The notes under the pieces were generated by a model. It was not told the DNA's origin and ran no database searches. It saw only the letters and a program-made list of their open reading frames with translations. Shown in pieces: positions 17,404 to 26,983 of a stretch of 64,000 nt of DNA. A program made the position numbers and the translations under genes. The stretch spans positions 83,140 to 147,139 of the forward strand of contig DATEDF010000105.1 of NCBI GenBank assembly GCA_035286465.1, in the 5' to 3' direction. This DNA comes from Fen-1231 sp035286465 (GTDB lineage: Bacteria; Gemmatimonadota; Gemmatimonadetes; Gemmatimonadales; Gemmatimonadaceae). The number at the start of each line of letters is the position of its first letter. Positions within the stretch are counted from its first letter, which is position 1.

Positions 17404-18770
17404 GGGGTTGTCCCGTCGGCGTCTGCGTCGTGGACTTCGACGGGGCCGAGGCCGAGGCGCTCGAGCGGCTCGCGGACCGCCCCTGCGTCGCCGACGGCAA
17501 GCACCAGCAACTCCTCTGGATGGAGGTGGGCTTCCGCCGCCCGGTGAACATCTGCCGCGGTGACCGCGCGCACCCGTTCCCGATAGCACCCGTAGTAGTC
17601 GTCGCCGAGCCCGTAGACCTCCGCGGTCGCGATCGCTTCCGCCACCGCTTGCGTCGTCTCGTAGCGAATCGGAAAGACGCCGTCGAGATACGCGGTCGCG
17701 AGCGAGAGCTCGTCGTCACCCACCGGCTCCGTCCGCAGCGTCGCGATCTCCCGGAGGATCTCCCGCGCCGCGGCATCGGTCACGTCGGTCCTCACGGCCG
17801 TCGAGACGACGAACGGACCCTCGTGCCGTCGCCAGTCGAACGCGGAGCGCGCTCCGTAGGTGAAGCCGTTCCGTTCGCGCAGGTTCAGATTGATGCGCGA
17901 CGAAAAGAGCCCGCCCAGCAGCGCGTTCATGACGAGGATCGGGAAGTAGTCGGGGTGCCGTCGCCGTACACCGCGGTGTCCCACGCGCAGCTCGGTCTGC
18001 GGTGCATCAGGCCTGTTCACGACACACACGCGCCGTGCCCGTCCGTTGGTGCGATCGTCTACCGCGCATGTCGCCGGCGGCACCCCGCGCCACGTGTCCA
18101 GGACGCGTTCGGTCAGCGCGATGGCGTGCTCGGCCTCCACGTCGCCCGCGAAGATCAGCGTGGTCGCGCCCGGGACATACCGCTCGCGATGAAACCCCCG
18201 CAACCGATCCGCGCTGAGGCGGCGCACGGAGTTCGCGCTTCCGCCCGCCGGCACCGAGTACCGCGAGCGCTCGGCGAAGAGAAACTCCGCGAACTTGTCG
18301 TTGGCGAGTCCCCGCGGCTCTGCCTGCTGCTGCAGCAGCTCCGCCAGTCGCTCGGTCTTCAGCCGCTCGACGTCGCGCTCGCCGAACGCGGGCGCGGTCA
18401 GCGCTTCAGCCAGCAGCGCGAGGACCCGTTCCAGACGCGCCGGCGTCACCGTGACGTACACCATCGCGCTGTCCCAATCGCAGCCGACGCCGAGCCCGGT
18501 CCCAAGAAGCTCGAACTGCTCGGTGAGGGCCACACCGTCTCGCCCGGTCGTGCCCTCCGCAAGCCCGAGCGCAGTGAGCGATGCGGTGCCTTCCGCGCCT
18601 GCGGAGTCGCACACCGCACCGGCGTCAACGAGCGCCAGGACCGTCACGAGCGGGAGTCGCGGCATGCGCGCGACCGCGACGCCGAGACCGTTCGCGAGGC
18701 GCGCGCGGTGCACCGCGGGAAACGCGTACGCGCGGGGCGCTCCTCCCTGGGGTCGCGGAGCCGTCATCAC
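17400..18770 (-). CDS. M16-family peptidase-like subunit without the zinc motif
   Basis: 456 residues with the two-domain M16 fold (opening ARLANGLGVAVARMPRLPLV; second domain from about 235). At the site where active M16 enzymes have HxxEH this protein has GAEGTASLTALGLAEGT, so no zinc ligands are present. It is the non-catalytic partner of the enzyme encoded just upstream, whose stop overlaps its start (ATGA). Bacterial M16B enzymes often work as such heterodimers, the inactive half contributing substrate binding. It probably degrades peptides in the cytoplasm or periplasm; no signal peptide is seen. Confidence 0.88.
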   Translation of the reverse strand: MMTAPRPQGGAPRAYAFPAVHRARLANGLGVAVARMPRLPLVTVLALVDAGAVCDSAGAEGTASLTALGLAEGTTGRDGVALTEQFELLGTGLGVGCDWDSAMVYVTVTPARLERVLALLAEALTAPAFGERDVERLKTERLAELLQQQAEPRGLANDKFAEFLFAERSRYSVPAGGSANSVRRLSADRLRGFHRERYVPGATTLIFAGDVEAEHAIALTERVLDTWRGVPPATCAVDDRTNGRARRVCVVNRPDAPQTELRVGHRGVRRRHPDYFPILVMNALLGGLFSSRINLNLRERNGFTYGARSAFDWRRHEGPFVVSTAVRTDVTDAAAREILREIATLRTEPVGDDELSLATAYLDGVFPIRYETTQAVAEAIATAEVYGLGDDYYGCYRERVRAVTAADVHRAAEAHLHPEELLVLAVGDAGAVREPLERLGLGPVEVHDADADGTTP

Positions 18771-20053
18771 GCGGGCCCACTGCCTGCGGCATCGCGCGGC
18801 ACGTACACCAGTGAGATCCGATTGTCCTCACCGAGTGACTGACCGACGAACGCGTCCACCGCCTCCGCGGTGACCGCGTGGTACCGGCCCGTCTGCGCAT
18901 TCACCAACGACGCGTCACCGAAGTACGTGGCGAACCGTGAGAGTCGGTCCGCGCGTTCACCGGCGGACTGCATCGCTCCCGTGAGATCCGTCTCGATCAA
19001 CGCCATCGCACGCTCAACCTCGGCCTGCGTCACGCCTGCCGCCCGGAGCTCTTCCACCTCTTCCGCAACCGCCGCCTCGAGCTGCTCCACACGCACCCCC
19101 GGCCTCGCCGTGGCATCGACGATGAGCAGGTCGCTCCCCTTGGCGAGGTCGAACGTGAACGCGCTCGTTTCCGACGCGAGTTCGCGATCTCGCACGAGCG
19201 AGCGGTAGAGCCGGCTTCCGCGGCGCATCCCCAGCACGGCCCCCGCGATGCTGGCGACATAGTAGGCGGGAGTGCCGAATGCCGGTGAGCGAAAGGCGAG
19301 AAACAGGCGGGGCAGCATCACGTCGTCCTCGACGACCTGCCGCCGCCATCCCCCGAACTGCGCCGGCACTTCCATCGCCGGGAGCGGCGGCTTCCCCGCG
19401 CCACGCGCAAGGGACCCGAAATATCGCTCGACGAGCGTCCGTGCTTCCGCCGCCTCGAAATCGCCCGCGATGCTCAGCACCGCATTGTCGGGCGTGTAGT
19501 AGGTCTGGAAGAACTGCACGACGTCGTCCAGGCTCGCCGCGCTCAGGTCGTCCATCGAGCCGATGAGCGAGTGGTGAAACGGGTGAGAGGGCGGAAATGC
19601 CAGGGCCGGCAGCTTCTCCCACCACGTGCCGTACGGCTGGTTGTCCATGGACCACTGCCGCTCGTTCTTCACGACATCGCGCTGCGTGTCGAGTTTTTGC
19701 TGGGTCATCGCCGGCAGCAGCGCACCCATCCGGTCGGCCTCCAGCCAGAGCGCCAGGGCGAGCTGATTCGACGGCACCGTCTCGAAGTAGTTCGTGCGGT
19801 CGAGCCACGTGGAGCCGTTCAACGTGCCGCCCGCGCGCAGGATGAGCTCGGAGTGCTCGTTCGCCCCGACGTGTGCGGAACCCTGAAACAGCATGTGCTC
19901 GAACAGGTGCGCGAACCCGGTGCGTCCGATGCGCTCGTTCGCCGAGCCCACGTGATACCAGAGATTCACTGCGACGATCGGTGCGGAATGGTCCTCGGAC
20001 AGCGTCACACGGAGACCGTTGGCCAGTTCGTACGACGCGACCGGGATCTGCAT
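18767..20053 (-). CDS. M16-family zinc peptidase, catalytic subunit
   Basis: 428 residues. The inverted zinc motif is intact in GFAHLFEHMLFQGS (HLFEH near residue 50), with a downstream glutamate in the KNERQWSMDNQPYG segment as third ligand. The C-terminal homologous domain has the usual RxxY-type region. It is the first gene of a three-gene unit (this, the inactive M16 partner, NUDIX). The start at MQIPVASYELANGLRV has no signal peptide. Confidence 0.92.
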   Translation of the reverse strand: MQIPVASYELANGLRVTLSEDHSAPIVAVNLWYHVGSANERIGRTGFAHLFEHMLFQGSAHVGANEHSELILRAGGTLNGSTWLDRTNYFETVPSNQLALALWLEADRMGALLPAMTQQKLDTQRDVVKNERQWSMDNQPYGTWWEKLPALAFPPSHPFHHSLIGSMDDLSAASLDDVVQFFQTYYTPDNAVLSIAGDFEAAEARTLVERYFGSLARGAGKPPLPAMEVPAQFGGWRRQVVEDDVMLPRLFLAFRSPAFGTPAYYVASIAGAVLGMRRGSRLYRSLVRDRELASETSAFTFDLAKGSDLLIVDATARPGVRVEQLEAAVAEEVEELRAAGVTQAEVERAMALIETDLTGAMQSAGERADRLSRFATYFGDASLVNAQTGRYHAVTAEAVDAFVGQSLGEDNRISLVYVPRDAAGSGPA

Positions 20054-20104
20054 CCGCGCAAGCTACGTTCGAGGAATGCGCACGCGGAAGCCTGCGGGCA
20101 CCCG

Positions 20105-21499
20105 TCAGAACTCGGCGCGCTCGCCTGGTGGGGGACAGTGCACATGATAGCCGGACGTGTTGAGGGAACGAGCAAGCGCATCCTGCGCGTCGGGTTCGCC
20201 GTGGACGAGCCAGACATCGCCGAGCGCGGGCGAGGTGCGGCGCACGGCATCGAGCCAGCCCGTGAGCTCCGCGCGTCCCGCGTGGGCGCTGTACCCGTTA
20301 AGCACCTCGACCCGCGCGCGCAGCGGCACGTCCTCTCCGTACACCTTGAGGATCGGTTGCCGCTCGACGATGCGCCTCCCGAGCGTGTGTTCGGCCATGA
20401 AGCCCACGACGAGCACCGTATTCCGCGGATCGCTGGCGCCGTTGAGCAGGTGGTGGAGAATGCGTCCGGACTCCGCCATCCCGGACGCCGCGATCACAAC
20501 CATCGGTCCGAGCTGCGCGTTGAGTGCCTTCGATTCCTCCACGCTCTCCGTGTGGCGCAGGAGCGGAAACCGGAAGAGGTGGTCGTTCTTCCCGTCGTGC
20601 GCGTGGACAAACGGTTCCGCCGGATCGTAGAGCTCCGCGTGTCGCTCGAACGCACGCGTCGCCTCGCTGGCCAGCGGACTGTCGATGACGATCGGCAGCT
20701 GAGGAATCGCACCGTCGTCCACCAGCCGGTGAAGATCGTAGACCAGCTCCTGTGTCCGTCCCACGGCGAACGCCGGGATGAGCACGCGGCCGCCGCGCGC
20801 CGCCGCCTCCCGCACGATGCGCCCGAGTTCGGCTGTCGCGTCCTGGACGCTTGCGTGATCCCGGTTCCCGTACGTGCTCTCCATGATCACCGTCTGGGCC
20901 CGCGCCGGTGGCGCGGGGTCGCGGATGATCGGCAGGCCGGCGCGCCCGATGTCGCCGGAGAACACGAGTCGCCGGGTCGCTCCGCGTTCCGTGCAGTCCA
21001 GCACGACGGTCGCCGAGCCCAGAATGTGGCCGGCTTCGACAAACGTCGCGCGCACTCCCGGCACGACGTCGAAGGCGGCGGCATACGGCTCACTCCGCAT
21101 GAGCTCCATCGTCCGCGCGACGTCGGAGGCGCTGTAGAGCGGCTCCGCGTGCGCCCGCTTCCGGCGTGCGAGGAACTCCGCGTCCTTCGACTGAATATGC
21201 GCCGCGTCCGCAAGCATCACCGCGCAGAGGTCGCGCGTCGCCGCCGTCGTGTGGATCGCGTTCCGGTATCCGCGGCGCGTAAGCAGTGGCAACCGCCCGG
21301 CATGATCAATGTGCGCGTGCGAGAGCACGACGGCGTCGATCTGCCCGGCCTCCACCGGAAGCCGTGCGTTCTTCACCTGGGTGTCGGCGCGTCTCCCCTG
21401 GAACAGCCCGCAGTCGAGCAGGATCGTCCGCCCGCCGAGGCGCACGATGTGGCACGAACCGGTGACCTCACGCGCGGCGCCGTGGAACTCGATCTGCAT
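20105..21499 (-). CDS. Metallo-beta-lactamase/beta-CASP RNA-processing-type hydrolase
   Basis: 464 residues from the ATG at 21499, chosen because MQIEFHGAAREVTGSCH is the normal opening of this family; an earlier in-frame start adds six residues. Metal motifs are present: HAHIDHAGRLP (motif 2), SGDIGR (motif 4 region) and ESTYGNRDH at the start of the beta-CASP insertion. The C-terminal motifs are SGMAESGRILHHL and YSAHAGRAELTGW. Archaeal and eukaryotic relatives (CPSF73) cut RNA; bacterial members are RNase J-like or uncharacterised. There is no KH domain. An RNase role is inferred. Confidence 0.88.
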   Translation of the reverse strand: MQIEFHGAAREVTGSCHIVRLGGRTILLDCGLFQGRRADTQVKNARLPVEAGQIDAVVLSHAHIDHAGRLPLLTRRGYRNAIHTTAATRDLCAVMLADAAHIQSKDAEFLARRKRAHAEPLYSASDVARTMELMRSEPYAAAFDVVPGVRATFVEAGHILGSATVVLDCTERGATRRLVFSGDIGRAGLPIIRDPAPPARAQTVIMESTYGNRDHASVQDATAELGRIVREAAARGGRVLIPAFAVGRTQELVYDLHRLVDDGAIPQLPIVIDSPLASEATRAFERHAELYDPAEPFVHAHDGKNDHLFRFPLLRHTESVEESKALNAQLGPMVVIAASGMAESGRILHHLLNGASDPRNTVLVVGFMAEHTLGRRIVERQPILKVYGEDVPLRARVEVLNGYSAHAGRAELTGWLDAVRRTSPALGDVWLVHGEPDAQDALARSLNTSGYHVHCPPPGERAEF

Positions 21500-21571
21500 A
21501 GACGGTGTGTGCCCCACCCGGCGCGTGCGGCGTCGGGTGTGCGGGTCGCGCCGGCGTCCCGGAGCGTCCGC

Positions 21572-21748
21572 CTAGCGCTCTGGCTCCGCGCGCCGCGAAA
21601 AAACGATCGTCAGCCGTGTCGCGTCCTGCGTCATCATCGCGGGCTCCCAGCCGCCGCGGCTCCGCTCGTTCAACAGATCCGTGAGCGCATCCTCGTCCTC
21701 GCGCGTCTGGCGCGAGCGCCGCAGCATGACGGCCTGGTATTCTTTCAT
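21572..21748 (-). CDS. Small DUF4177-like protein
   Basis: 58 residues, starting MKEYQAVMLRRSRQTREDED and ending FSRRAEPER. The pattern EYQAV, a central helix (ALTDLLNERSRGGWEPA) and a final strand (RLTIVFSRR) resembles the short DUF4177 fold, in which a GWE motif follows the LLNE helix. It is divergent from upp with only about 27 bases between the two starts. It lies 72 bases upstream of the beta-CASP gene on the same strand and may be co-transcribed with it. Function unknown. Confidence 0.7.
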   Translation of the reverse strand: MKEYQAVMLRRSRQTREDEDALTDLLNERSRGGWEPAMMTQDATRLTIVFSRRAEPER

Positions 21749-21775
21749 GACCGCGAAAATACTAGGTTCAGCACC

Positions 21776-22432
21776 ATGCCCACCACCCCCACCGGGCCGC
21801 CCACGGGAACGCTCTCACTCGTGCGGCACCCGCTCGTGCAGCACAAGCTGACGCTGCTGCGTGACCGGCGCACGCCGACGAAGATCTTCAAGGAACTCGT
21901 CGACGAGATCGCCATGCTCATGGCGTACGAGGCGACGGCGGACCTCGCGCTCGAGGAGACCGAAGTGGAGACGCCGCTGGAGCACACGATCGGCCGGCGC
22001 GTCTCCGGGAAGAAGCTGACGCTGGTGCCCATTCTCCGCGCCGGCCTCGGAATGGTCGAGGGAATCCTCAAGCTTGTGCCGTCGGCGCGCGTCGGACACA
22101 TCGGCCTCTACCGCGACCACGAGACGCTCAAGCCCGTGGACTACTACTTCAAGGTGCCCGGCGACACTTCGGAGCGCGACTTTCTCCTGCTGGACCCCAT
22201 GCTCGCCACCGGAGGGAGCGCCGTCGCGGCCATCGACTCGCTCAAGCGTGCGGGAGCACAACGCATCCGCTTTCTCTGCCTCGTCGCCTCTCCCGCCGGG
22301 GTCGCCCGCGTCCACGAGGCGCATCCGGACGTTCCCATCATCTGCGCTGCACTTGACCGTGAACTCGACGAGCACGGGTACATCCTTCCCGGGCTGGGCG
22401 ACGCAGGCGATCGCCTCTTCGGCACGCGATAG
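21776..22432 (+). CDS. upp: Uracil phosphoribosyltransferase
   Basis: 218 residues. The enzyme salvages uracil by joining it to PRPP to make UMP. Family marks: the N-terminal LVRHPLVQHKLTLLRD, LVPILRAGLGMVEG, and the PRPP-binding loop LLLDPMLATGGSA; the uracil-binding C-terminus is YILPGLGDAGDRLFGT. The ATG at 21776 is preferred because the N-terminal family motif begins 15 residues later. pyrE, the de novo counterpart, is at 32791-33351. Confidence 0.97.
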   Translation: MPTTPTGPPTGTLSLVRHPLVQHKLTLLRDRRTPTKIFKELVDEIAMLMAYEATADLALEETEVETPLEHTIGRRVSGKKLTLVPILRAGLGMVEGILKLVPSARVGHIGLYRDHETLKPVDYYFKVPGDTSERDFLLLDPMLATGGSAVAAIDSLKRAGAQRIRFLCLVASPAGVARVHEAHPDVPIICAALDRELDEHGYILPGLGDAGDRLFGTR

Positions 22433-22642
22433 AGCCGCCGCTTCCAGGTCGCCGCAGGAATCGGCGTGACCGCTCGGCCGGTTCACGCGTCACCATCGGG
22501 AAGAGTGGCTTGCATTCACGTGCTCTTGTTCGCAAACACGAGCGCACATACATTCACGCGCGGCCGTGTCACGCACGAGGAAGCCCGCCGTTCACGCCGT
22601 CGCTGGCCGCGCGCTCGCGAAAAGGGAAACCGCCTCGGGTCC

Positions 22643-23581
22643 ATGCTGATCAATCTGCTGCCCGATTTCTTCGCGGTGCTGGAGAGCACGGATCCGGTGG
22701 CTGCTTATCACCGGTACTTCGAGTCGCATCGCGCCGTACTCGAGGCCTACTGGCACAACTACGTCATCGAACCCGCCGGCCCGCATTTCCAGGAAGTCGT
22801 GCGCGACGCGGTGCGCGCCGACCGCGCGGACCTGCGCGCGATGCTCGATCGCACGGACCTCGTGACGCTGGCGCGCGTGACCGAGGAGCAATGCGCCGCG
22901 CTCTTCGAGGTGGACAGCACGATTGACGTTGTCCTCATGGTCGGCGTCGGTGCCGCCAACGCGGGCGAACTGGTGGTGGACGGACGCGGCGTCGCGTTCG
23001 TGTGCGTCGAGCACTTCACCAGCGTGGCCAATCCCTCCACGCGCGGCCTCGGTCTCGACCCGGAACTCGTGCCAATGTGGCTCGCGCATGAGATCGCACA
23101 CTGCGTGCGCTACACCTCCCCGCAGAGCCGGAGCGAGATGCGGCAGCTCGTCGCCGAGGCAGGCGGGTACTACTCGTACTGGGAGACGGGGCGCGGCGCG
23201 TCCCTGCGCGAGCACCTCGTCAACGAAGGGCTCGCCGTGCAGGCCTCGCGCCGGTTCAGCCCGGGGCACGCCCCGTGGGAGTACTTCGGCTACGCGCGCA
23301 AACAGTACGCCCGCATTCGCGAGCTGGAGGCCGTACTCGCGCGCGCCGTCGCGGACGACCTCGAGCGTGCGGGGCTCGGCCTTCGGCTGCGTTACCTGTC
23401 GGGCGGAATGAGCGACGAGGCACGCACCGTGCAGCGCTACATCCTGCCGGAGCGCGCGGGGTACTTCCTGGGCGCCCGCATGGTGGACGACGCCGTCGCC
23501 GAGCGGGGGCTCCCCTGGGCGCTGCGCGCCAGCGCGATCGAGATCGTCTCTCGCGCGGACGCCGCCGCGCGCACCGCGTAG
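22643..23581 (+). CDS. Predicted zinc-dependent protease (DUF2268-like)
   Basis: 312 residues from the ATG at 22643, where MLINLLPDFFAVLESTD begins typical globular sequence. The frame continues upstream, but as basic low-quality sequence. A zinc motif HEIAH lies in the LVPMWLAHEIAHCVRY segment (near residue 153), followed about 45 residues later by LVNEGLAVQASR, which supplies the third ligand in gluzincins of the DUF2268 type. No signal peptide is seen, so it is probably cytoplasmic. Its substrate is unknown. The 210 bases upstream contain no other gene. Confidence 0.75.
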   Translation: MLINLLPDFFAVLESTDPVAAYHRYFESHRAVLEAYWHNYVIEPAGPHFQEVVRDAVRADRADLRAMLDRTDLVTLARVTEEQCAALFEVDSTIDVVLMVGVGAANAGELVVDGRGVAFVCVEHFTSVANPSTRGLGLDPELVPMWLAHEIAHCVRYTSPQSRSEMRQLVAEAGGYYSYWETGRGASLREHLVNEGLAVQASRRFSPGHAPWEYFGYARKQYARIRELEAVLARAVADDLERAGLGLRLRYLSGGMSDEARTVQRYILPERAGYFLGARMVDDAVAERGLPWALRASAIEIVSRADAAARTA

Positions 23582-23631
23582 CCCCGAGGCTCGGCGCCCG
23601 CCGGCTCCAGCGCCTCGCGGGCAGTCTCTCG

Positions 23632-25095
23632 CTACTTCCCCACGCAGAACGTCGAGAAGACGCGCGCGAAGACGTCCTGCACGTCCACAACCCCGATCAA
23701 CTCGTCGAGCGCCGTCCTCGCGGCCCGTACGTGCGTCGCGGCCACCGGCGCCGGCAGCGCGCCGGCAGCCCATTCCTTCCGGAATGCCAGCATCTCGTCG
23801 CGCGCCGTCGTCAGCGCCGAGCGGTGCCGCGCACGCGTCACCATCGGCGTGTCGGGGTCCGGCGTTCCCGCCGGCCCGGCGAGCGCGGCCATCACCTGCG
23901 CGCGCAACGCCTCGAGCCCGTCACCGCGCACGGCGCTCACCGCCACAACAGGGAACGGGAGACCCTGCACGGCGCCGCTTCGCGCCCGGGCACCGACCAT
24001 CACCCCGCTGTCTGGCGCCAAGTCACGCTTCGTGAGGGCGCCGACGATCGGCGCCGCCGTCCGGGTGGCGATCGCCGCGGCCGTGGCCGCCAGTCCCGGC
24101 ACGGACTCCGCGCATGCGATCACCGCGTGGGCACGCCCGAGATATCGCTCGCTCACCTCGACACCCAGGCGCTCGAGCGGATCCGCGCTCTCACGCAGCC
24201 CCGCCGTGTCCACCAGCAGGAGCGGCCACGGATCGTGGTCCACGAGCACTTCCACGGCGTCCCGCGTCGTCCCCGGCGCCTCGCTCACGATCACGCGTGC
24301 CTCGCCCACGAGCGCGTTCAGCAACGACGACTTGCCGGCGTTGGGTGGGCCCGCGAGCACCACCGTCGCGCCCTCGCGTCCGAGAATCGCCGCCGGCACT
24401 GTGGCCAGGAGCGCATCGAGCTGGGCGACCACCGCCTCGGATGACGCCGTGACCCGCGCACGCGGCAGCTGGCCGGCATCCTCCTCTGGAAAGTCGATCT
24501 CGTAAGCAAGGAGCGCCTCGAGTTCGAGCACCGCCTCCCGCAACGCACCAAGCCGCGCCGACAGCGCCCCGGAGAGCTGGCGAAGCGCCATCCGGTGCGC
24601 GGCGGCCGACCGGGCCTCGATCAGGTCCGCGATCGCTTCGGCGCGCAGGAGATCGAGCTTCCCGTTGAGCACCGCCCGCTCCGTGAACTCGCCCGGCCTC
24701 GCCGCTCGCGCGCCCGCCTCCACCAACGCCGCGCACACCGCCAGCGGAACGTACGCACCGCCGTGCGTCCCGAGCTCGACGACCGTCTCGCCCGTGTACG
24801 AGCCCGGCGCCGGGAAAACCGTGACCAGACCGTCGTCAATCGGCGTGTGGCGATCGTCGCACGCGTGGATCGCGCAGCGCGTTGCCTGGCGCGGGACCAG
24901 CGGCCATCCGCGTCCGGGCGACACGACCCGCCGGCAGATCCGCTCGGCCGCCGTGCCGCTCAGCCGGACCACCGCGATCGCGCCCCGGCCGGGCGCCGTT
25001 GAGACCGCCACGATCGTGTCGCGCGCGAGGACACCCACGTGCCGCGCGCGCGCGGACGTCCCCTCAGCGCTTCTCTTTCGCTTTCGCGCGCTCAT
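23632..25095 (-). CDS. mnmE: tRNA uridine-5-carboxymethylaminomethyl(34) synthesis GTPase MnmE
   Basis: 487 residues. With MnmG (53097-55025) it modifies the wobble uridine of several tRNAs. The N-terminal formyl-tetrahydrofolate-binding domain has DTIVAVSTAPGRGAIAVVRL, and the helical domain contains an embedded GTPase with G1 GPPNAGKSSLLNAL, the G2/G3 region APGTTRDAVEV and VDTAGLR, and G4 TKRD. The C-terminal catalytic cysteine is in FCVGK. The ATG at 25095 overlaps yidC by 32 bases; a GTG at 25038 would remove the overlap and put the start nearer the family's usual one. Confidence 0.96.
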   Translation of the reverse strand: MSARKRKRSAEGTSARARHVGVLARDTIVAVSTAPGRGAIAVVRLSGTAAERICRRVVSPGRGWPLVPRQATRCAIHACDDRHTPIDDGLVTVFPAPGSYTGETVVELGTHGGAYVPLAVCAALVEAGARAARPGEFTERAVLNGKLDLLRAEAIADLIEARSAAAHRMALRQLSGALSARLGALREAVLELEALLAYEIDFPEEDAGQLPRARVTASSEAVVAQLDALLATVPAAILGREGATVVLAGPPNAGKSSLLNALVGEARVIVSEAPGTTRDAVEVLVDHDPWPLLLVDTAGLRESADPLERLGVEVSERYLGRAHAVIACAESVPGLAATAAAIATRTAAPIVGALTKRDLAPDSGVMVGARARSGAVQGLPFPVVAVSAVRGDGLEALRAQVMAALAGPAGTPDPDTPMVTRARHRSALTTARDEMLAFRKEWAAGALPAPVAATHVRAARTALDELIGVVDVQDVFARVFSTFCVGK

Positions 25096-26755
25096 TCGCG
25101 ATCAGCCACTGCTGCGGCAACGACGCGAGATTCGACGTGAGGTAGTAGATGCTGAGCCCCGCCGCGGTCCAGAGCAGGAAAACCGTGAACATCACCGGCA
25201 TCATGTACATCATCATCTTCGCCTGCGGGTTCGGCGGCGAGTTCCGCATCCCGATCCACGACAGCAGGAACATCGAGGCGCCCATCACGAGCGGAAGAAT
25301 GTAGATGGGATCCGGCAGTGAAATGTCCGCCATCCAGAGGAACGGCACGCCGCGGAACTCGATCGTGTTCTGGAACACGAAGAAGAGCGCGAAGAACACC
25401 GGCATCGGCAGGAGCATCGGGAAGCAGCCGGAGAACGCGCTGAAGGGGCTCATTCCGTGCTCCTTGTAGACCCGCATCATCTCCTGCTGCAGCTTCTGCG
25501 GGTCGCCCTTGTAGCGCGTATTGATCGCCGTCAGCTCGGGCTGAATGCGTTGCATCCTGATGCTCGTGCGCATCGCGCCCTGATTGAGCGGCCAGAGCAG
25601 GAGCCGGATCACGATGCCGAAGATGACGAGCACCCACCCGTAGCCGAGGTGGCTCTGTCGTTTCATCCAGAGCAGGACGCGCATCACGATCGTCGCGAAC
25701 GGCTGCACGAGTGGCTGCATCCATCCGCCGTACGGATTCGCCGTCTCGAACTCCCGTTCCAGCGCGTGCAGCCGCTCCCAGGACTGTGGTCCGGCATAGA
25801 TCTCGAACACGGTCTTGCCGTTCTCGAGCGGCACGACCACGGTGGCTCGACCGTTCGTCGCGATCTTCTGGGTGCGCACCCCTCCTTCGAGGTGCGCCTC
25901 CGCAAACGGCGTGCGCCCGCGTGGCACAAGCAACCCCACGAGGAAGTACTTGCTCTTCGCGACGGCCCAGCTGAGCGGCCCGGACTCGAGCTTCCGCTCC
26001 CCCGCGTCGAGGCTGCCGAATGACGTGCCGCGCGCGCCCTGCGTCACCGGCTTCACGGCGTAGGCCAGGCTTCGCATGTCGCCGACGCTGTCGGTTTCCT
26101 GCGTGTCGAATCCCGACGGAAGGTCCACGAGCAGATACGCCGGGCTTTCGACGCCGATCACCTCCACGCTGGCCGTCGCCAGATAGTTGTTCGCCGCGAA
26201 CTCGTAACGCACCGTGACTGGCGTTGACCCGCTGACACCGGTGAATGTCAGCGTCTCGGCGCTGTCGCCCGCTGTGCCACGAACCGCTCGGTAGACGATG
26301 CGGTCGAGCGCCAGCGTATCGCCCGCCGCAAGGACACGAAACCGGATCAACGGCTCCCGCCCGTGTCGCAGCACGACGCGTCCCCCTTGTCCGTTCAGCG
26401 CAGGGTAGCTGTCCACGCGAACCGCCAGCGGGACGGCTCCCATCGTCGTGAACAGGTAGCTACTCATTCCGGCGAGGACGGATACGCTTTCCGCGGCGCT
26501 GGCGCGCGTCATCTCGCCGCGCGCGCTCCGCGCGGCGGCCGCCGAGGTCGCCGAGGTCGCCGAGGGGGTCACGGGTCCCGGCGCGGCCGCGGCTGGCGCC
26601 GCCGGCGCCGCGCCCTTGTCCCCTCCAACCACTGCGATGCTCGAATCAACTCGCGCCGTCGGCGGTGGTGATGCCGTCCGCCGCGGAAAAACTACGGGCG
26701 TGAGCAGCATCACGGCGCCCGTCAAGAGCAGCGCAAAGAGAAAGCGCCTTTCCAT
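25064..26755 (-). CDS. yidC: Membrane protein insertase YidC
   Basis: 563 residues. An N-terminal membrane anchor (residues 7-25) precedes a large periplasmic beta-sandwich domain (about 95-340). This Gram-negative feature supports an outer-membrane bacterium. Five further hydrophobic segments form the insertase core (YGWVLVIFGIVIRLLLWPLN, the QQEMMRVYKEHGMSPFSAF cytoplasmic loop, and the later hairpins). An Ala/Pro-rich linker lies between the anchor and the periplasmic domain. It inserts inner-membrane proteins alone or with SecYEG. It follows yidD by 18 bases. Confidence 0.97.
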   Translation of the reverse strand: MERRFLFALLLTGAVMLLTPVVFPRRTASPPPTARVDSSIAVVGGDKGAAPAAPAAAAPGPVTPSATSATSAAAARSARGEMTRASAAESVSVLAGMSSYLFTTMGAVPLAVRVDSYPALNGQGGRVVLRHGREPLIRFRVLAAGDTLALDRIVYRAVRGTAGDSAETLTFTGVSGSTPVTVRYEFAANNYLATASVEVIGVESPAYLLVDLPSGFDTQETDSVGDMRSLAYAVKPVTQGARGTSFGSLDAGERKLESGPLSWAVAKSKYFLVGLLVPRGRTPFAEAHLEGGVRTQKIATNGRATVVVPLENGKTVFEIYAGPQSWERLHALEREFETANPYGGWMQPLVQPFATIVMRVLLWMKRQSHLGYGWVLVIFGIVIRLLLWPLNQGAMRTSIRMQRIQPELTAINTRYKGDPQKLQQEMMRVYKEHGMSPFSAFSGCFPMLLPMPVFFALFFVFQNTIEFRGVPFLWMADISLPDPIYILPLVMGASMFLLSWIGMRNSPPNPQAKMMMYMMPVMFTVFLLWTAAGLSIYYLTSNLASLPQQWLIANERAKAKEKR

Positions 26756-26773
26756 CAGCCGGAAGCGCGAGGG

Positions 26774-26983
26774 TTAGGGAACCGGATCAAAGCCGCCGGG
26801 CCGAAACGGGTGGCAACGCGCGATCCGGCGAACGCTCAGCCAGGCGCCGCGCAGCGCGCCGTGCTTCTCGAGCGCTTCGATCGCATAAGCGGAACACGAT
26901 GGATAATACCGGCACGCCGGTGGCAGAAGCGGCCCGAGCACCATCTGGTACGCGCGGACAACAACGATCAGGAACTGACGCAT
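26774..26983 (-). CDS. yidD: Membrane protein insertion efficiency factor YidD
   Basis: 69 residues, too short to be found by many gene callers but unmistakable. An N-terminal amphipathic helix (MRQFLIVVVRAYQMVLGPLL) leads into the three-cysteine motif CRYYPSCSAYAIEALEKHG, followed by RIARCHPFRPGGFDPVP. It assists YidC at the inner membrane. Its ATG overlaps the rnpA stop by one base (TGATG at 26981-26985), the standard rpmH-rnpA-yidD-yidC order. Confidence 0.96.
   Translation of the reverse strand: MRQFLIVVVRAYQMVLGPLLPPACRYYPSCSAYAIEALEKHGALRGAWLSVRRIARCHPFRPGGFDPVP

Noticed and set aside
19571..21775. Upstream extension of the upp frame (about 735 codons)
   Set aside because: Only the part from 21776 matches uracil phosphoribosyltransferase; the extension is antisense to the M16 and beta-CASP genes.
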